Assembly (NCBI RefSeq): GCF_000173355.1 | Contig: NZ_ABXA01000047.1 | Location: forward strand, 1-64,000 | From: Anaerococcus hydrogenalis DSM 7454 | GTDB lineage: Bacteria > Bacillota > Clostridia > Tissierellales > Peptoniphilaceae | Length of the DNA: 64,000 nt | Direction: 5' to 3' | In this document: positions 8,773 through 16,592 of the stretch, one piece after another | How the letters are laid out: every line of letters begins with the position of its first letter | Position numbering within the stretch: position 1 is the stretch's first letter | Notes under the pieces: generated by a model | What the model saw: the letters and a program-made list of their open reading frames with translations, nothing else | The model's database searches: none | Told to the model about the DNA's origin: nothing | Made by a program: the position numbers and the translations under genes

Positions 8773-9150
8773 TTACCCTAATTTTTTTAAGGCAAAAAAT
8801 ATTGCCACAGCTAGGCCCTCATCTTCATATATTTCTAGGGTGTTTTCTTCAAAGTTAAAGTTTGCTAGAAATTCGTCTTCTTTTATTAGGGATAAGTTTT
8901 CTCCGTTTTCTATTAATCTTACTTGCCTATTTATAATTTTAGCCTGGCTTATGGGTTGGTCTTTCATTTTTTCTATTTTTAAGTTTCCTATTACAGCTTG
9001 TTTTTTTCCTCTTAGACTAAATAGGTTTTTTATTTTAAATCTTGCCACTAATTTTCCACTAGGACGTAATACATTGTACTTACCTTCTAATTTGTAGGTC
9101 ATTCTTTCGTTTTCAAAAATTTTTCCATCTTTGTATTGTAATTTTTTCAT
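8773..9150 (-). CDS. Protein of unknown function (125 residues)
   Basis: I do not recognise a family with confidence. The protein has no signal peptide or membrane helix and a pattern of short beta strands (KLEGKYNVLRPSGKLVARFKI), loosely reminiscent of LURP-one/tubby-like single-domain proteins. The ATG at 9150 is preceded by GGAG at the right distance; a longer start at 9162 would be TTG and lies within that site. It is the last gene of the glutaredoxin side, separated from it by a terminator. Confidence 0.6.
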   Translation of the reverse strand: MKKLQYKDGKIFENERMTYKLEGKYNVLRPSGKLVARFKIKNLFSLRGKKQAVIGNLKIEKMKDQPISQAKIINRQVRLIENGENLSLIKEDEFLANFNFEENTLEIYEDEGLAVAIFFALKKLG

Positions 9151-9160
9151 TTTTTTCTCC

Positions 9161-9192
9161 AAATAAAAAGCCAGCAGGATAATCCCACTGGC
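9161..9192 (-). terminator. Terminator of the glutaredoxin-like gene
   Basis: On the minus strand a 10-bp stem (9170-9179 with 9183-9192, two G-U pairs) with a 3-nt loop runs into TTTTTATTT. Confidence 0.75.
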
Positions 9193-9198
9193 ATATTT

Positions 9199-9444
9199 TT
9201 AATAATTTTCTTTTAGATATTCGATTATATCATCAGATTCATACATTTTTTTGTCACCAAATACCATAAATGGGATTTGATCTTTTCCGCCAAGCTCTAT
9301 TAATTCTTTGGTGTTTTCTTTTCCACTTCTTCCATCTTTTACATTGTAAGATGTGAAGTCTAAAATTTTATTTTCGTGCATGAAGTTTAAAACTTTTAAG
9401 CAGTATGGACATTCTGGTTTAAAATATAAATCAAATTTACTCAT
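9199..9444 (-). CDS. Glutaredoxin-like thiol-disulfide protein
   Basis: The 81-residue thioredoxin-fold protein carries the dithiol motif CPYC (residues ~12-15), a cis-proline segment QIPFM and the C-terminal helix DDIIEYLKEN, all typical of glutaredoxin/NrdH-like proteins. It would reduce protein disulfides in the cytosol; the electron donor is unknown. AAGGAAG precedes the ATG. Confidence 0.85.
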   Translation of the reverse strand: MSKFDLYFKPECPYCLKVLNFMHENKILDFTSYNVKDGRSGKENTKELIELGGKDQIPFMVFGDKKMYESDDIIEYLKENY

Positions 9445-9501
9445 AATACTTCCTTTCTTTACTCTCTTTTTATTTTCTACCCCTAAATTTATTTTATAAA
9501 C

Positions 9502-9690
9502 TTAAAAGAAAAATATTAAAGAGGTAAATAAGAGAAGTATTAGTAAGACTGGTGGCATAAAAACTTTCATGGCTGCCAAAAACATGGCAAGTCTATCGTC
9601 TTTTTCCAAGTTGTCTTTTTCTAAAAGTTCTTCTTTTTCATAGATTTCTTCTTTACTTTTGTTTTTGAAGGGATCTATTGGTCTTTTCAT
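9502..9690 (-). CDS. Small single-pass membrane protein after oppF
   Basis: The 62-residue protein has a charged N-terminal half (KNKSKEEIYEKEELLEK) and one C-terminal hydrophobic helix of about 22 residues (VFMPPVLLILLLFTSLIFFF). Its ATG overlaps the oppF stop (ATGA), so it is translationally coupled to the transporter operon and is probably expressed with it. I recognise no family; an accessory subunit is possible but unproven. Confidence 0.65.
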   Translation of the reverse strand: MKRPIDPFKNKSKEEIYEKEELLEKDNLEKDDRLAMFLAAMKVFMPPVLLILLLFTSLIFFF

Positions 9691-11302
9691 AGATTAGCTT
9701 CCTTAGCTAATTCGTGTTCTTCTTTGAGTCTCTTTTCTTCGTTTTTTTCAAAGGCTTCTTGTTTTGTTTTTTCTGATACATCCATCAAGTGGCAAGCTAC
9801 AAAATGACCTTCTTCTACTTCTTTTAATTCTGGTTCAAATTGTTTGCAAATGTCCATGCAATATTTACATCTTGTATGGAAACGGCACCCCTTTGGTGGC
9901 CTTACAGCTGATGGAATATCTCCATCAATTGTTTGTAATTCTTGCCCCTTATCAACATCTGTTCTTGGAATTGCTTGTAAAAGCGCCTTTGTGTAAGGGT
10001 GTTGAGGATTTTTGAAAATCCTATCTGAATCAGAAAGCTCAACCATAACTCCCAAATACATTACCCCAATCCTATCAGAAATATATTTTACAACTGAAAG
10101 GTCATGGGTTATGAAAAGATAGGTTAGGTTTAAGTCTGTTTTTAAATCTTGCAATAAGTTTATAATTTGTGATTGAATTGAAACGTCAAGGGCTGATACT
10201 GCCTCATCGCAAACTATAAAAGTTGGGTTTAAGGCAAGGGCCCTGGCTATTCCTATTCTTTGCCTTTGTCCACCGGAAAATTGGTGAGGGTACCTGTGAA
10301 TGAAATATGGGGCAAGTCCACATTGGTTCATTACATCTTGGATATATTCGTTGTAGCCAGCTTCTTTTCTTGATTTGAAAAGTCCATGGCCCAAGACACC
10401 TTCTCCAATTATATTTCCAACTGTCATTTTTGTATCCAAAGAACCATAAGGGTCTTGGAAAATTATTTGAAGATCTTTTCTAAGCTCTCTCATTTCCTCA
10501 TTTGTAAGTCTTGATAAATCTATTCCATCATCTACAAAACTTTCAAATTTTTCAAAGAGGTCTTTTGATTTTAACTGATCTTTCTTAGACTTTATTTTTT
10601 GCTCTTTTTCCAAAACTTCCTTATCAAGTTTTTCTTTTTTACTTAAAAGTTCCTTGTATTTTGGATCATTTAGGATAGCATTTTTTAATTCTTTTTTATC
10701 CCTAATCCTTACTTGATCTTTTTCTTTTATTTTTTTGATTTGAAGTAAAACTTTTGATCTTTCTTTTATTTTTTTGTAATAATCATCTAAAATATTTGTA
10801 ATTTCTTCTAAATTATCACTAGCAAGAAGTCCTCCTGCTATTCTCATCATATTTTCATATTCTTCTTGGAGAAGTCTTCTTTGATTCATAGCAGCTTCGT
10901 TTAATTCAGCTTTTTTTTCTTCATCATCAGTTTTTTCTAAATCATCATAAATTTTATGAAGTTTTTCCACCTCAGCATCGTATGAAGGAAATACTTTTGG
11001 TATGTCTTTTATATCCTTTCCCATATAAGCTGGGGCAAGTTTGTCAAGGGTTGTTCCATAATATAGGGTTGTTCCTTCAGTTTGTTCATAAATTTGAAGA
11101 ATAGTCCTACCAAAGGTGGATTTTCCACAACCACTTTCTCCAACCAAACCAAAAGTTTCACCTTCAAATATATCTATTGAAATATTTTCGTTAGCATGGA
11201 CATATTCATTTGCTCCCCTAGAAAAGATAGATTTTTCTTTATTGGAAAATATTTTTTAAGATTTCTTATTTTAAATAAGACTTTTTTATTATTTTTCTCC
11301 AT
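9687..11302 (-). pseudogene. oppF: Oligopeptide ABC transporter ATPase OppF with coiled-coil insert, one frameshift
   Basis: OppF is one of two ATPases driving peptide import through OppBC. The gene starts at ATG 11302 inside the oppD end. Frame is lost at 11232-11236, where the minus strand has A5; one extra A gives KKKSIFSRGANEYVHANENI and leads into GLVGESGCGKST (Walker A). Downstream come FQDPYGSLD (Q-loop), SGGQRQRIGIARAL (signature), VCDEAVSALD (Walker B) and the cysteine-rich OppF C-terminus. Between Walker A and the Q-loop lies an insert of about 165 mostly charged, helical residues absent from ordinary OppF, raising the length from ~320 to ~538. The remaining coding capacity looks intact, so the frameshift may be a base-calling error. 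Confidence 0.87.
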
Positions 11303-12293
11303 CTTCTCTCTCCTTTCTATTTGGGAAGTGACACCTTATTTTTTGATTTTCATTTACAGCCACAAGCTCCGGCATTTCTTTCCTACATTTGTCACTAGCA
11401 TACTTACACCTATCTGCAAATTTACACCCATCAGGTAGGTTAAGTGGATGTGGAACTGATCCTGGTATTATATCAAGTCTTTCGTTTCTATCGCTTGTTA
11501 TTGCAGGGATAGAATTTAAAAGAGCAACTGTATATGGGTGGTTGTAATCTGTTATATCGTGTTTAAAAATATAATCTACTGGAGATTGTTCAACAATTTG
11601 TCCACAATACATTACAGCAACCTCATCTGCCATTTGATTTATAACTCCCAAATCATGGGTTATAAATAAAATTGATGTGTTTTGCTTTTCCTTTAATTCG
11701 TTCATCAACTTTAGAATTTGAGCTTGAATTGTAACATCAAGAGCTGTAGTTGGCTCATCTGCTATAAGTAATTTTGGTTCACAAGCAAGGGCCATGGCTA
11801 TCATAACCCTTTGGTTCATACCACCAGAAAGCTCAAATGGATATTGTTTGGCAACAACATGAGGATTAGGAATTTTTACTTGGGCAAGTAGTTCTTCCAC
11901 TCTTTTTGCAGCCTCTTTCTTATTCATTTTTTTGTGAAGGATCAAAACTTCTGAAATTTGTTTTTCAACAGTAAAAACCGGATTTAAAGAGCTCATTGGT
12001 TCTTGGAAAATCATAGAAATATCATTTCCCCTAATCTTTTCCATTTGAGATCTCTTGTAGTCAGAAATCTTTTTGCCATCAAAAATAATTTCTCCATCGT
12101 AAATTTTTTGGTTTGGCTCAAAAAGTTGAAGGATACTCATGGCAGTTTGACTTTTTCCAGAACCACTTTCTCCAACAAGGCCCAAAGTTTTTCCTTCTTC
12201 AATTGTGCATGATACTCCATTTACAGCCTTTATAAGACCACGTCTTGTTTTAAAGTAGGTATGGAGTTTATTTATTTCAAGTAAATTTTTCAT
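11289..12293 (-). CDS. oppD: Oligopeptide ABC transporter ATPase OppD
   Basis: The 334-residue ATPase has Walker [11 protein letters not shown]-loop [10 protein letters not shown], signature [12 protein letters not shown] and Walker [13 protein letters not shown], followed by the OppD/F C-terminal extension with cysteines ([14 protein letters not shown]) that in some members binds an iron-sulfur cluster. It has no extra insert, unlike its partner OppF. The gene follows oppC by 8 bp and overlaps oppF by 14 bp. Confidence 0.95.
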   Translation of the reverse strand: MKNLLEINKLHTYFKTRRGLIKAVNGVSCTIEEGKTLGLVGESGSGKSQTAMSILQLFEPNQKIYDGEIIFDGKKISDYKRSQMEKIRGNDISMIFQEPMSSLNPVFTVEKQISEVLILHKKMNKKEAAKRVEELLAQVKIPNPHVVAKQYPFELSGGMNQRVMIAMALACEPKLLIADEPTTALDVTIQAQILKLMNELKEKQNTSILFITHDLGVINQMADEVAVMYCGQIVEQSPVDYIFKHDITDYNHPYTVALLNSIPAITSDRNERLDIIPGSVPHPLNLPDGCKFADRCKYASDKCRKEMPELVAVNENQKIRCHFPNRKEREDGEK

Positions 12294-12301
12294 TTTTACA
12301 C

Positions 12302-14248
12302 CTATCTCTCATTTGATCTTGGATCTATTGCATCTCTTAGGGCATCTCCAATTAAGTTTACTGAAAATGCTGCCAAAAATACTGCAAGTGCTGGTATTAC
12401 CCATCTCCACCAGTAAATATTAATTACATCTGATGATTGGGCACTTGTCATCATATTTCCCCAAGATGGCATAGGTTCTTGGACACCAAAACCTAAGAAA
12501 GAAAGTCCTGCTTCTGTAAGGAGGTTTCCAGCAAAACCAAGGGTAGCATTTACTATAATTATTGAAAGAATATTTGGAAGTATATGCCTTACAAGAATTG
12601 ATGAATTTGTAACACCCAAAGCCCTTGCTGCTATTACATAATCTCTTTCTCTTTCAGCCAAAATTTGTCCACGAACAAGCCTTGCTATTCCTGTCCATCC
12701 AATAACTCCAAGTAAAACCATGATCATCATAAGTCTTGTATTTTGACTAGTATTTACAGGAAGGAGGGCAGAAAGTGTGATAATTAATGGATAAAATGGG
12801 AATGATTGAACAATTTCAGTAATTCTCATAAGAACATTATCAACACGTCCTCCAGCATAACCTGAAACCATACCAATAATTACACCAAGAACAACTTGGA
12901 TTAGAACTGATACAAAAGAAATTACAATAGTCATCTTTCCACCGTGAATGAGTCTTGTAAAAATATCACGTCCTTGGTCATCTGATCCGAACCTAAATCC
13001 TTTTAGTCCCCAAGTATCAATTTTATTATCTTTACTTACGGCATAGTTATTAAAATATCCTGAAAATATTTGTTCATATTTTCCACTAGGACAAGTTGCC
13101 TCACCGTAATTATTATTTCCCCAAGAATAAAGTTTGCCGTTTTCATCAAGGGCTGTGAAGTGGTTTGTACCACCAACTATGTCCTTAACTTTTCCCTCAA
13201 ATTTAGGAACATTTTTTCCAGATAAATTATCCCTAGAAGGTCCCCATACATAAAGTTTGCCAGTCTCATCAAGAGCTGCTGCAGAATTTGATGTTAAGGC
13301 AACCTTTGTAATTTTAACCTTATTATTTTTAATCTCATCAGGAGCTCCTACATCAACCTCAGCTCCCCTTACACCAAGAAGTTTTGTAGACCCATCTTTT
13401 AAAACAGCAAGAATATTTGAACCACTTGTATCAAAATCTACAACTTTTCCTTGAACTTCTTTTGGGATAAGGTCAAGTCTTGAGTTCATTGTTGAACCCC
13501 AAACATAAATATTATTTTTTTCAGTCAAAACGACAGAATATTGAACTCCACCGCCAAGTTTTTTAATACCTTCTTCTTTAATTTTACTTTCTTGCATTGG
13601 TGGAAGTTCAGCTTGTTGGAAAGAATCATTTCCCCAACCATAAAGCTCATTATCTTCTGTAGCTACAATAATATGCCTATCCCCTGCAGCAACATCTTTT
13701 ATTTTTTTGCCATCAAGTTCTTCTTTAATATCATCAGGGATTTTCATAACATCATCTTCGTTATTTTTTCCCCAAAAATAGTAATTTTTCTCCTTAGTAA
13801 GACCTACACCAAAAGTATTTCCTACAGAAATCTTCTCAACCCCTTCTTTTTCCATTTGAGATGGGTATTTCATATAGCCTGAACCTGGGGAAACATTAAT
13901 AAGATTTCCCTCAGCTTGGTAAGGATTAAAAGGAATTATTGCTGACCCAATAAAAACAACAAGGATAATTCCAAGAAGTAGGACAAGTCCAATAAGTCCA
14001 AGAGGGTTTCTAAAATAATTTTTAACAGCCATTTTTCCAGGAGAAGTAATGGCATCTTCCTTTAAAGACTCATTTTCATTTAATCTAAGGTCTTCTAAAT
14101 TTTCTCCACTTTGCTCATCAAGAAGATCTTGAGCCCTATCCTTAATCTTATCCTCTTCACTCTCATCATTTGCATTTGTACCAAAAGTAAACAAGGAAAG
14201 AACTAATTTTCCAAAAGATTTAAATGATTTTTTTAATTCATCTTTCAT
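12302..14248 (-). CDS. oppC: OppC permease with an extracytoplasmic RCC1-like seven-repeat propeller
   Basis: OppC is one of two membrane subunits of the peptide importer. Residues 1-75 are cytosolic and charged, and the first helix is at ~82-108. A typical OppC passes directly from PFNPYQ to the GSDDQGRDIF motif, but here about 285 residues intervene (~131-418). They contain seven repeats ending in a W-G or equivalent (positions 159, 205, 250, degenerate at ~291, 335, 376, 413) with GGxxHxxAL-type cores, the hallmark of an RCC1 beta-propeller. Residues 419-648 are an ordinary permease with the EAA-like loop and five helices. By topology the propeller should lie outside the membrane. GGAGG precedes the ATG. 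Confidence 0.93.
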   Translation of the reverse strand: MKDELKKSFKSFGKLVLSLFTFGTNANDESEEDKIKDRAQDLLDEQSGENLEDLRLNENESLKEDAITSPGKMAVKNYFRNPLGLIGLVLLLGIILVVFIGSAIIPFNPYQAEGNLINVSPGSGYMKYPSQMEKEGVEKISVGNTFGVGLTKEKNYYFWGKNNEDDVMKIPDDIKEELDGKKIKDVAAGDRHIIVATEDNELYGWGNDSFQQAELPPMQESKIKEEGIKKLGGGVQYSVVLTEKNNIYVWGSTMNSRLDLIPKEVQGKVVDFDTSGSNILAVLKDGSTKLLGVRGAEVDVGAPDEIKNNKVKITKVALTSNSAAALDETGKLYVWGPSRDNLSGKNVPKFEGKVKDIVGGTNHFTALDENGKLYSWGNNNYGEATCPSGKYEQIFSGYFNNYAVSKDNKIDTWGLKGFRFGSDDQGRDIFTRLIHGGKMTIVISFVSVLIQVVLGVIIGMVSGYAGGRVDNVLMRITEIVQSFPFYPLIITLSALLPVNTSQNTRLMMIMVLLGVIGWTGIARLVRGQILAERERDYVIAARALGVTNSSILVRHILPNILSIIIVNATLGFAGNLLTEAGLSFLGFGVQEPMPSWGNMMTSAQSSDVINIYWWRWVIPALAVFLAAFSVNLIGDALRDAIDPRSNER

Positions 14249-14249
14249 A

Positions 14250-15212
14250 CTAAGCCTCCAATTTTACTCTAGGATCAACAAGGGCATAGGCAATATCCAT
14301 AATCAAGTTTCCAAGAAGGGTTAAAATTGCATAAAACATTGTTAGTGCAAGGATAACATTATAATCTTGAGCCAAAACTGATTTAATAAGAATATTTCCA
14401 ATTCCCCTGTAAGCAAAAATAGTTTCAGTTATAGCAGAACCTGAAAACATAGAAAGAATTGCCCAAGTCATAGCAGTTACAACTGGTATAAGGGCATTTC
14501 TAAAAGCGTGAGAATAAATTACAGTCTTTTCCTTAAGCCCCTTTGCTCTCGCAGTTCTAATATAATCTTCATTAAGTGAATCTAGCATAGAATTTCTAAC
14601 ATATCTAGAAATAGATGCCATAGATCCAAAAGTTAAAGTTAAAGTAGGTAAAATTAAATATCTTATCCACTCACCAAAAGTATTATTTCTAGGCATACCA
14701 TTTGCTGGCAACCATCCTAGCCTAAAGGCAAATAAGAATATCAAAAATAAACCTATAAAAAATGTAGGCAAGGAAATACCAACCAAGGTAAAGACCTGGA
14801 AGAATTTATCAAAAACTCCTCCCTTGTGAACGGCTGACCTTATTCCTATAAGAACCGAAAGCACAAAAGAAACAAGGGTTGAACCAATATTAAGTAAAAT
14901 TGTATTTTTAAGTGGTTCAGAAAGATATTCCTTAACAGGTCTTTTAACTTGGGTAGATTCACCATAATCTCCCTTCAAACTTCTTCCCATCCACATAAAA
15001 TATTGTTCTGGCAACGATTTATCATAACCATAACGTTTTTCAAGATTTTTATACATTTGTTCTTGTTGGGCCTTGGTCATTCTTCCATCCTTTGGCATCA
15101 TAGCCAAGATAGGATCACCAGGCATGGATTTAGAAAGCACAAAAACCAAGATAGATATGATTATAGCTACTGGAATCAAATTTATGATTCTCTTTATTAT
15201 GTATTTTAACAT
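14250..15212 (-). CDS. oppB: Oligopeptide ABC transporter permease OppB
   Basis: The 320-residue membrane protein has six hydrophobic segments, the N-terminal LKYIIKRIINLIPVAIIISILVF-type signature helix, SMPGDP after it and the cytoplasmic loop RTARAKGLKEKTVIYSHAFRNALIP that docks on the ATPase. I chose the ATG at 15212 because AAGGAAGGG lies upstream at suitable distance; ATGs at 15218 and 15248 are alternatives. It precedes oppC by one base. Confidence 0.95.
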   Translation of the reverse strand: MLKYIIKRIINLIPVAIIISILVFVLSKSMPGDPILAMMPKDGRMTKAQQEQMYKNLEKRYGYDKSLPEQYFMWMGRSLKGDYGESTQVKRPVKEYLSEPLKNTILLNIGSTLVSFVLSVLIGIRSAVHKGGVFDKFFQVFTLVGISLPTFFIGLFLIFLFAFRLGWLPANGMPRNNTFGEWIRYLILPTLTLTFGSMASISRYVRNSMLDSLNEDYIRTARAKGLKEKTVIYSHAFRNALIPVVTAMTWAILSMFSGSAITETIFAYRGIGNILIKSVLAQDYNVILALTMFYAILTLLGNLIMDIAYALVDPRVKLEA

Positions 15213-15703
15213 CTTCATCCCTTCCTTAATGTTTTTAAATTTACCCATTTACTTATTCTTAACTTTAATTTGATAAAGATAAATAATTATTTTCACAAAA
15301 ATTTATACAGAGGAAAACATTAACTATAAAAATTTATAAATAAATATAAAAATCTCAGTATAGAGTAAACTTATAATATCATAGTCCTAATAATAATATA
15401 AGATGAGTGATTTGTCAATGTGAAATTTATCATAAATTTATAAAGATTGATATATATTTTTAAAGATTCATTATTTATGAGCATAAAATTACATTAATGA
15501 ATATTAATTAAAAATTATTCCTATAGTGCATTAATACTCTAATGTTTTTCATATATAAAGGTGAATTTTGAAAATAAATAAAAATAAAAAGGGGGAATTT
15601 ATAAAAAATGAAAAATAAAGAAAACCATGTTATAAAAAAAAAGCAAAAGAATAATTTATTATTAATTCAAGGAATAAAGTAAATTCCACCTAAAGCTAAT
15701 AAA

Positions 15704-15730
15704 GAGATTTCTCGACAGGCTCGAAATGGG
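15704..15730 (+). repeat. Short palindromic repeat copy S3
   Basis: GAGATTTCTCGACAGGCTCG followed by AAATGGG. It starts the first of two tandem 345-bp units in the oppA-oppB gap. Confidence 0.72.
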
Positions 15731-15945
15731 TTTGTCTTTATATTTGATTTATTTCTTCGGATTTATTTAATATTAAAAATGAATTAAGAAGTTTTTAAAT
15801 TAACTAGAATTGATATTTTTATATTTTATTTATTCTAATAATTTTATTTAAATCTTCACTTTTATTAAATTTAAGCTTAATTTTTAAAATATAATAAAAA
15901 AACAATAAACTTACTACTTTAGCCTAAAAGTAAATACAGACTACA

Positions 15946-15972
15946 CCCATCTCGAGCCTAGTCGAGAGATCT
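15946..15972 (-). repeat. Short palindromic repeat copy S4
   Basis: CCCATCTCGAGCCTAGTCGA followed by GAGATCT. Closes the first tandem unit; the orientation is opposite to S3. Confidence 0.72.
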
Positions 15973-16004
15973 AATGGAATAGGATGATAGTGAAAATTGA
16001 ATTT

Positions 16005-16320
16005 ATTAATTCAAGGAAGAAAGTAAATTTCACTCTAAAGCTAATAAAGAGATTTCTCGGCAGGCTCGAAATGGGTTAATTCTTTATACTCGATTTATTC
16101 CTTCGGATTTATTTAATATCAAAATAAATTAATATATTGCTAAACATCCTATAAATAGTAAGTTTATATTTATTTTTCTAATTATTTTATTTAAATCTTC
16201 ACTTTTATTCTTATTAAATATATATTTCAAATGTAAATCTTTAAAAAATAACAAACTTCTTACTTTAGTCTAAAAGTAAATAAAAACTACACCCATCTAG
16301 AGCTAAGTCGAGAGATCTAT
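16005..16320 (+). repeat. Composite repeat unit 2 (tandem copy)
   Basis: Same order as unit 1: S5 at 16049-16075 (345 bp after S3), TTCGGATTTATTTAATAT, TTATTTAAATCTTCACTTTT, a CTTACTTTAGTCTAAAAGTA block, and S6 at 16292-16318 (346 bp after S4). Point differences show that the copies have diverged since duplication. Confidence 0.75.
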
Positions 16321-16381
16321 TTATTTTCTTTATATTGGAACTAAACTTACTACTTTAGTATAAAAGCAAATAAAACAACTC

Positions 16382-16495
16382 CCATCTTAAGCAGATAATT
16401 ATGCCTTGATTTGGCATAATTATCCCTAAAAATTAGTGGGAAAGCACGGAAAAGTTTTCGAAGAAAACTGGTTTTAGTTGTCGAGAAATCTCTTT
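16382..16495 (-). repeat. Long dispersed repeat, copy C (inverted)
   Basis: Begins CCCATCTTAAGC and ends GTCGAGAAATCTC, with hairpin ATTATGCC/GGCATAAT and the GGAAAAGTTTTCGAAGAAA block. It is the reverse complement of the element at 20157-20266 with a few differences. It sits immediately behind a third partial ACTACTTTAGTATAAAAG block. Confidence 0.78.
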
Positions 16496-16557
16496 TTATG
16501 TCCATATTGTAATTAGTTTTGCTTTCACAAATAAGCTTGGTAAAATTTTCCAATAAA

Positions 16558-16586
16558 AAAGAAGCCACTTTTTGTGACTTCTCTTC
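16558..16586 (-). terminator. Terminator of oppA
   Basis: On the minus strand, GAAGTCAC / GTGGCTTC around an AAAAA loop is followed by TTTTTT. It would separate oppA transcripts from oppBCDF, allowing more binding protein than transporter. Confidence 0.75.
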
Positions 16587-16592
16587 TTTTAA

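Larger units (their letters stand above)
15660..15975 (+). repeat. Composite repeat unit 1 in the oppA-oppB gap
   Basis: The gap 15213-16592 has no credible gene and is filled with repeats. Unit 1 holds short copy S3 (15704-15730), the marker blocks TTCGGATTTATTTAATAT and TTATTTAAATCTTCACTTTT, an ACTACTTTAGCCTAAAAGTA block and short copy S4 (15946-15972). Unit 2 repeats the same order 345 bp further on. Confidence 0.75.

Noticed and set aside
16350-16568. 72-codon minus-strand ORF behind oppA
   Set aside because: It lies over repeat copy C and the oppA terminator; the translated text is repeat sequence.
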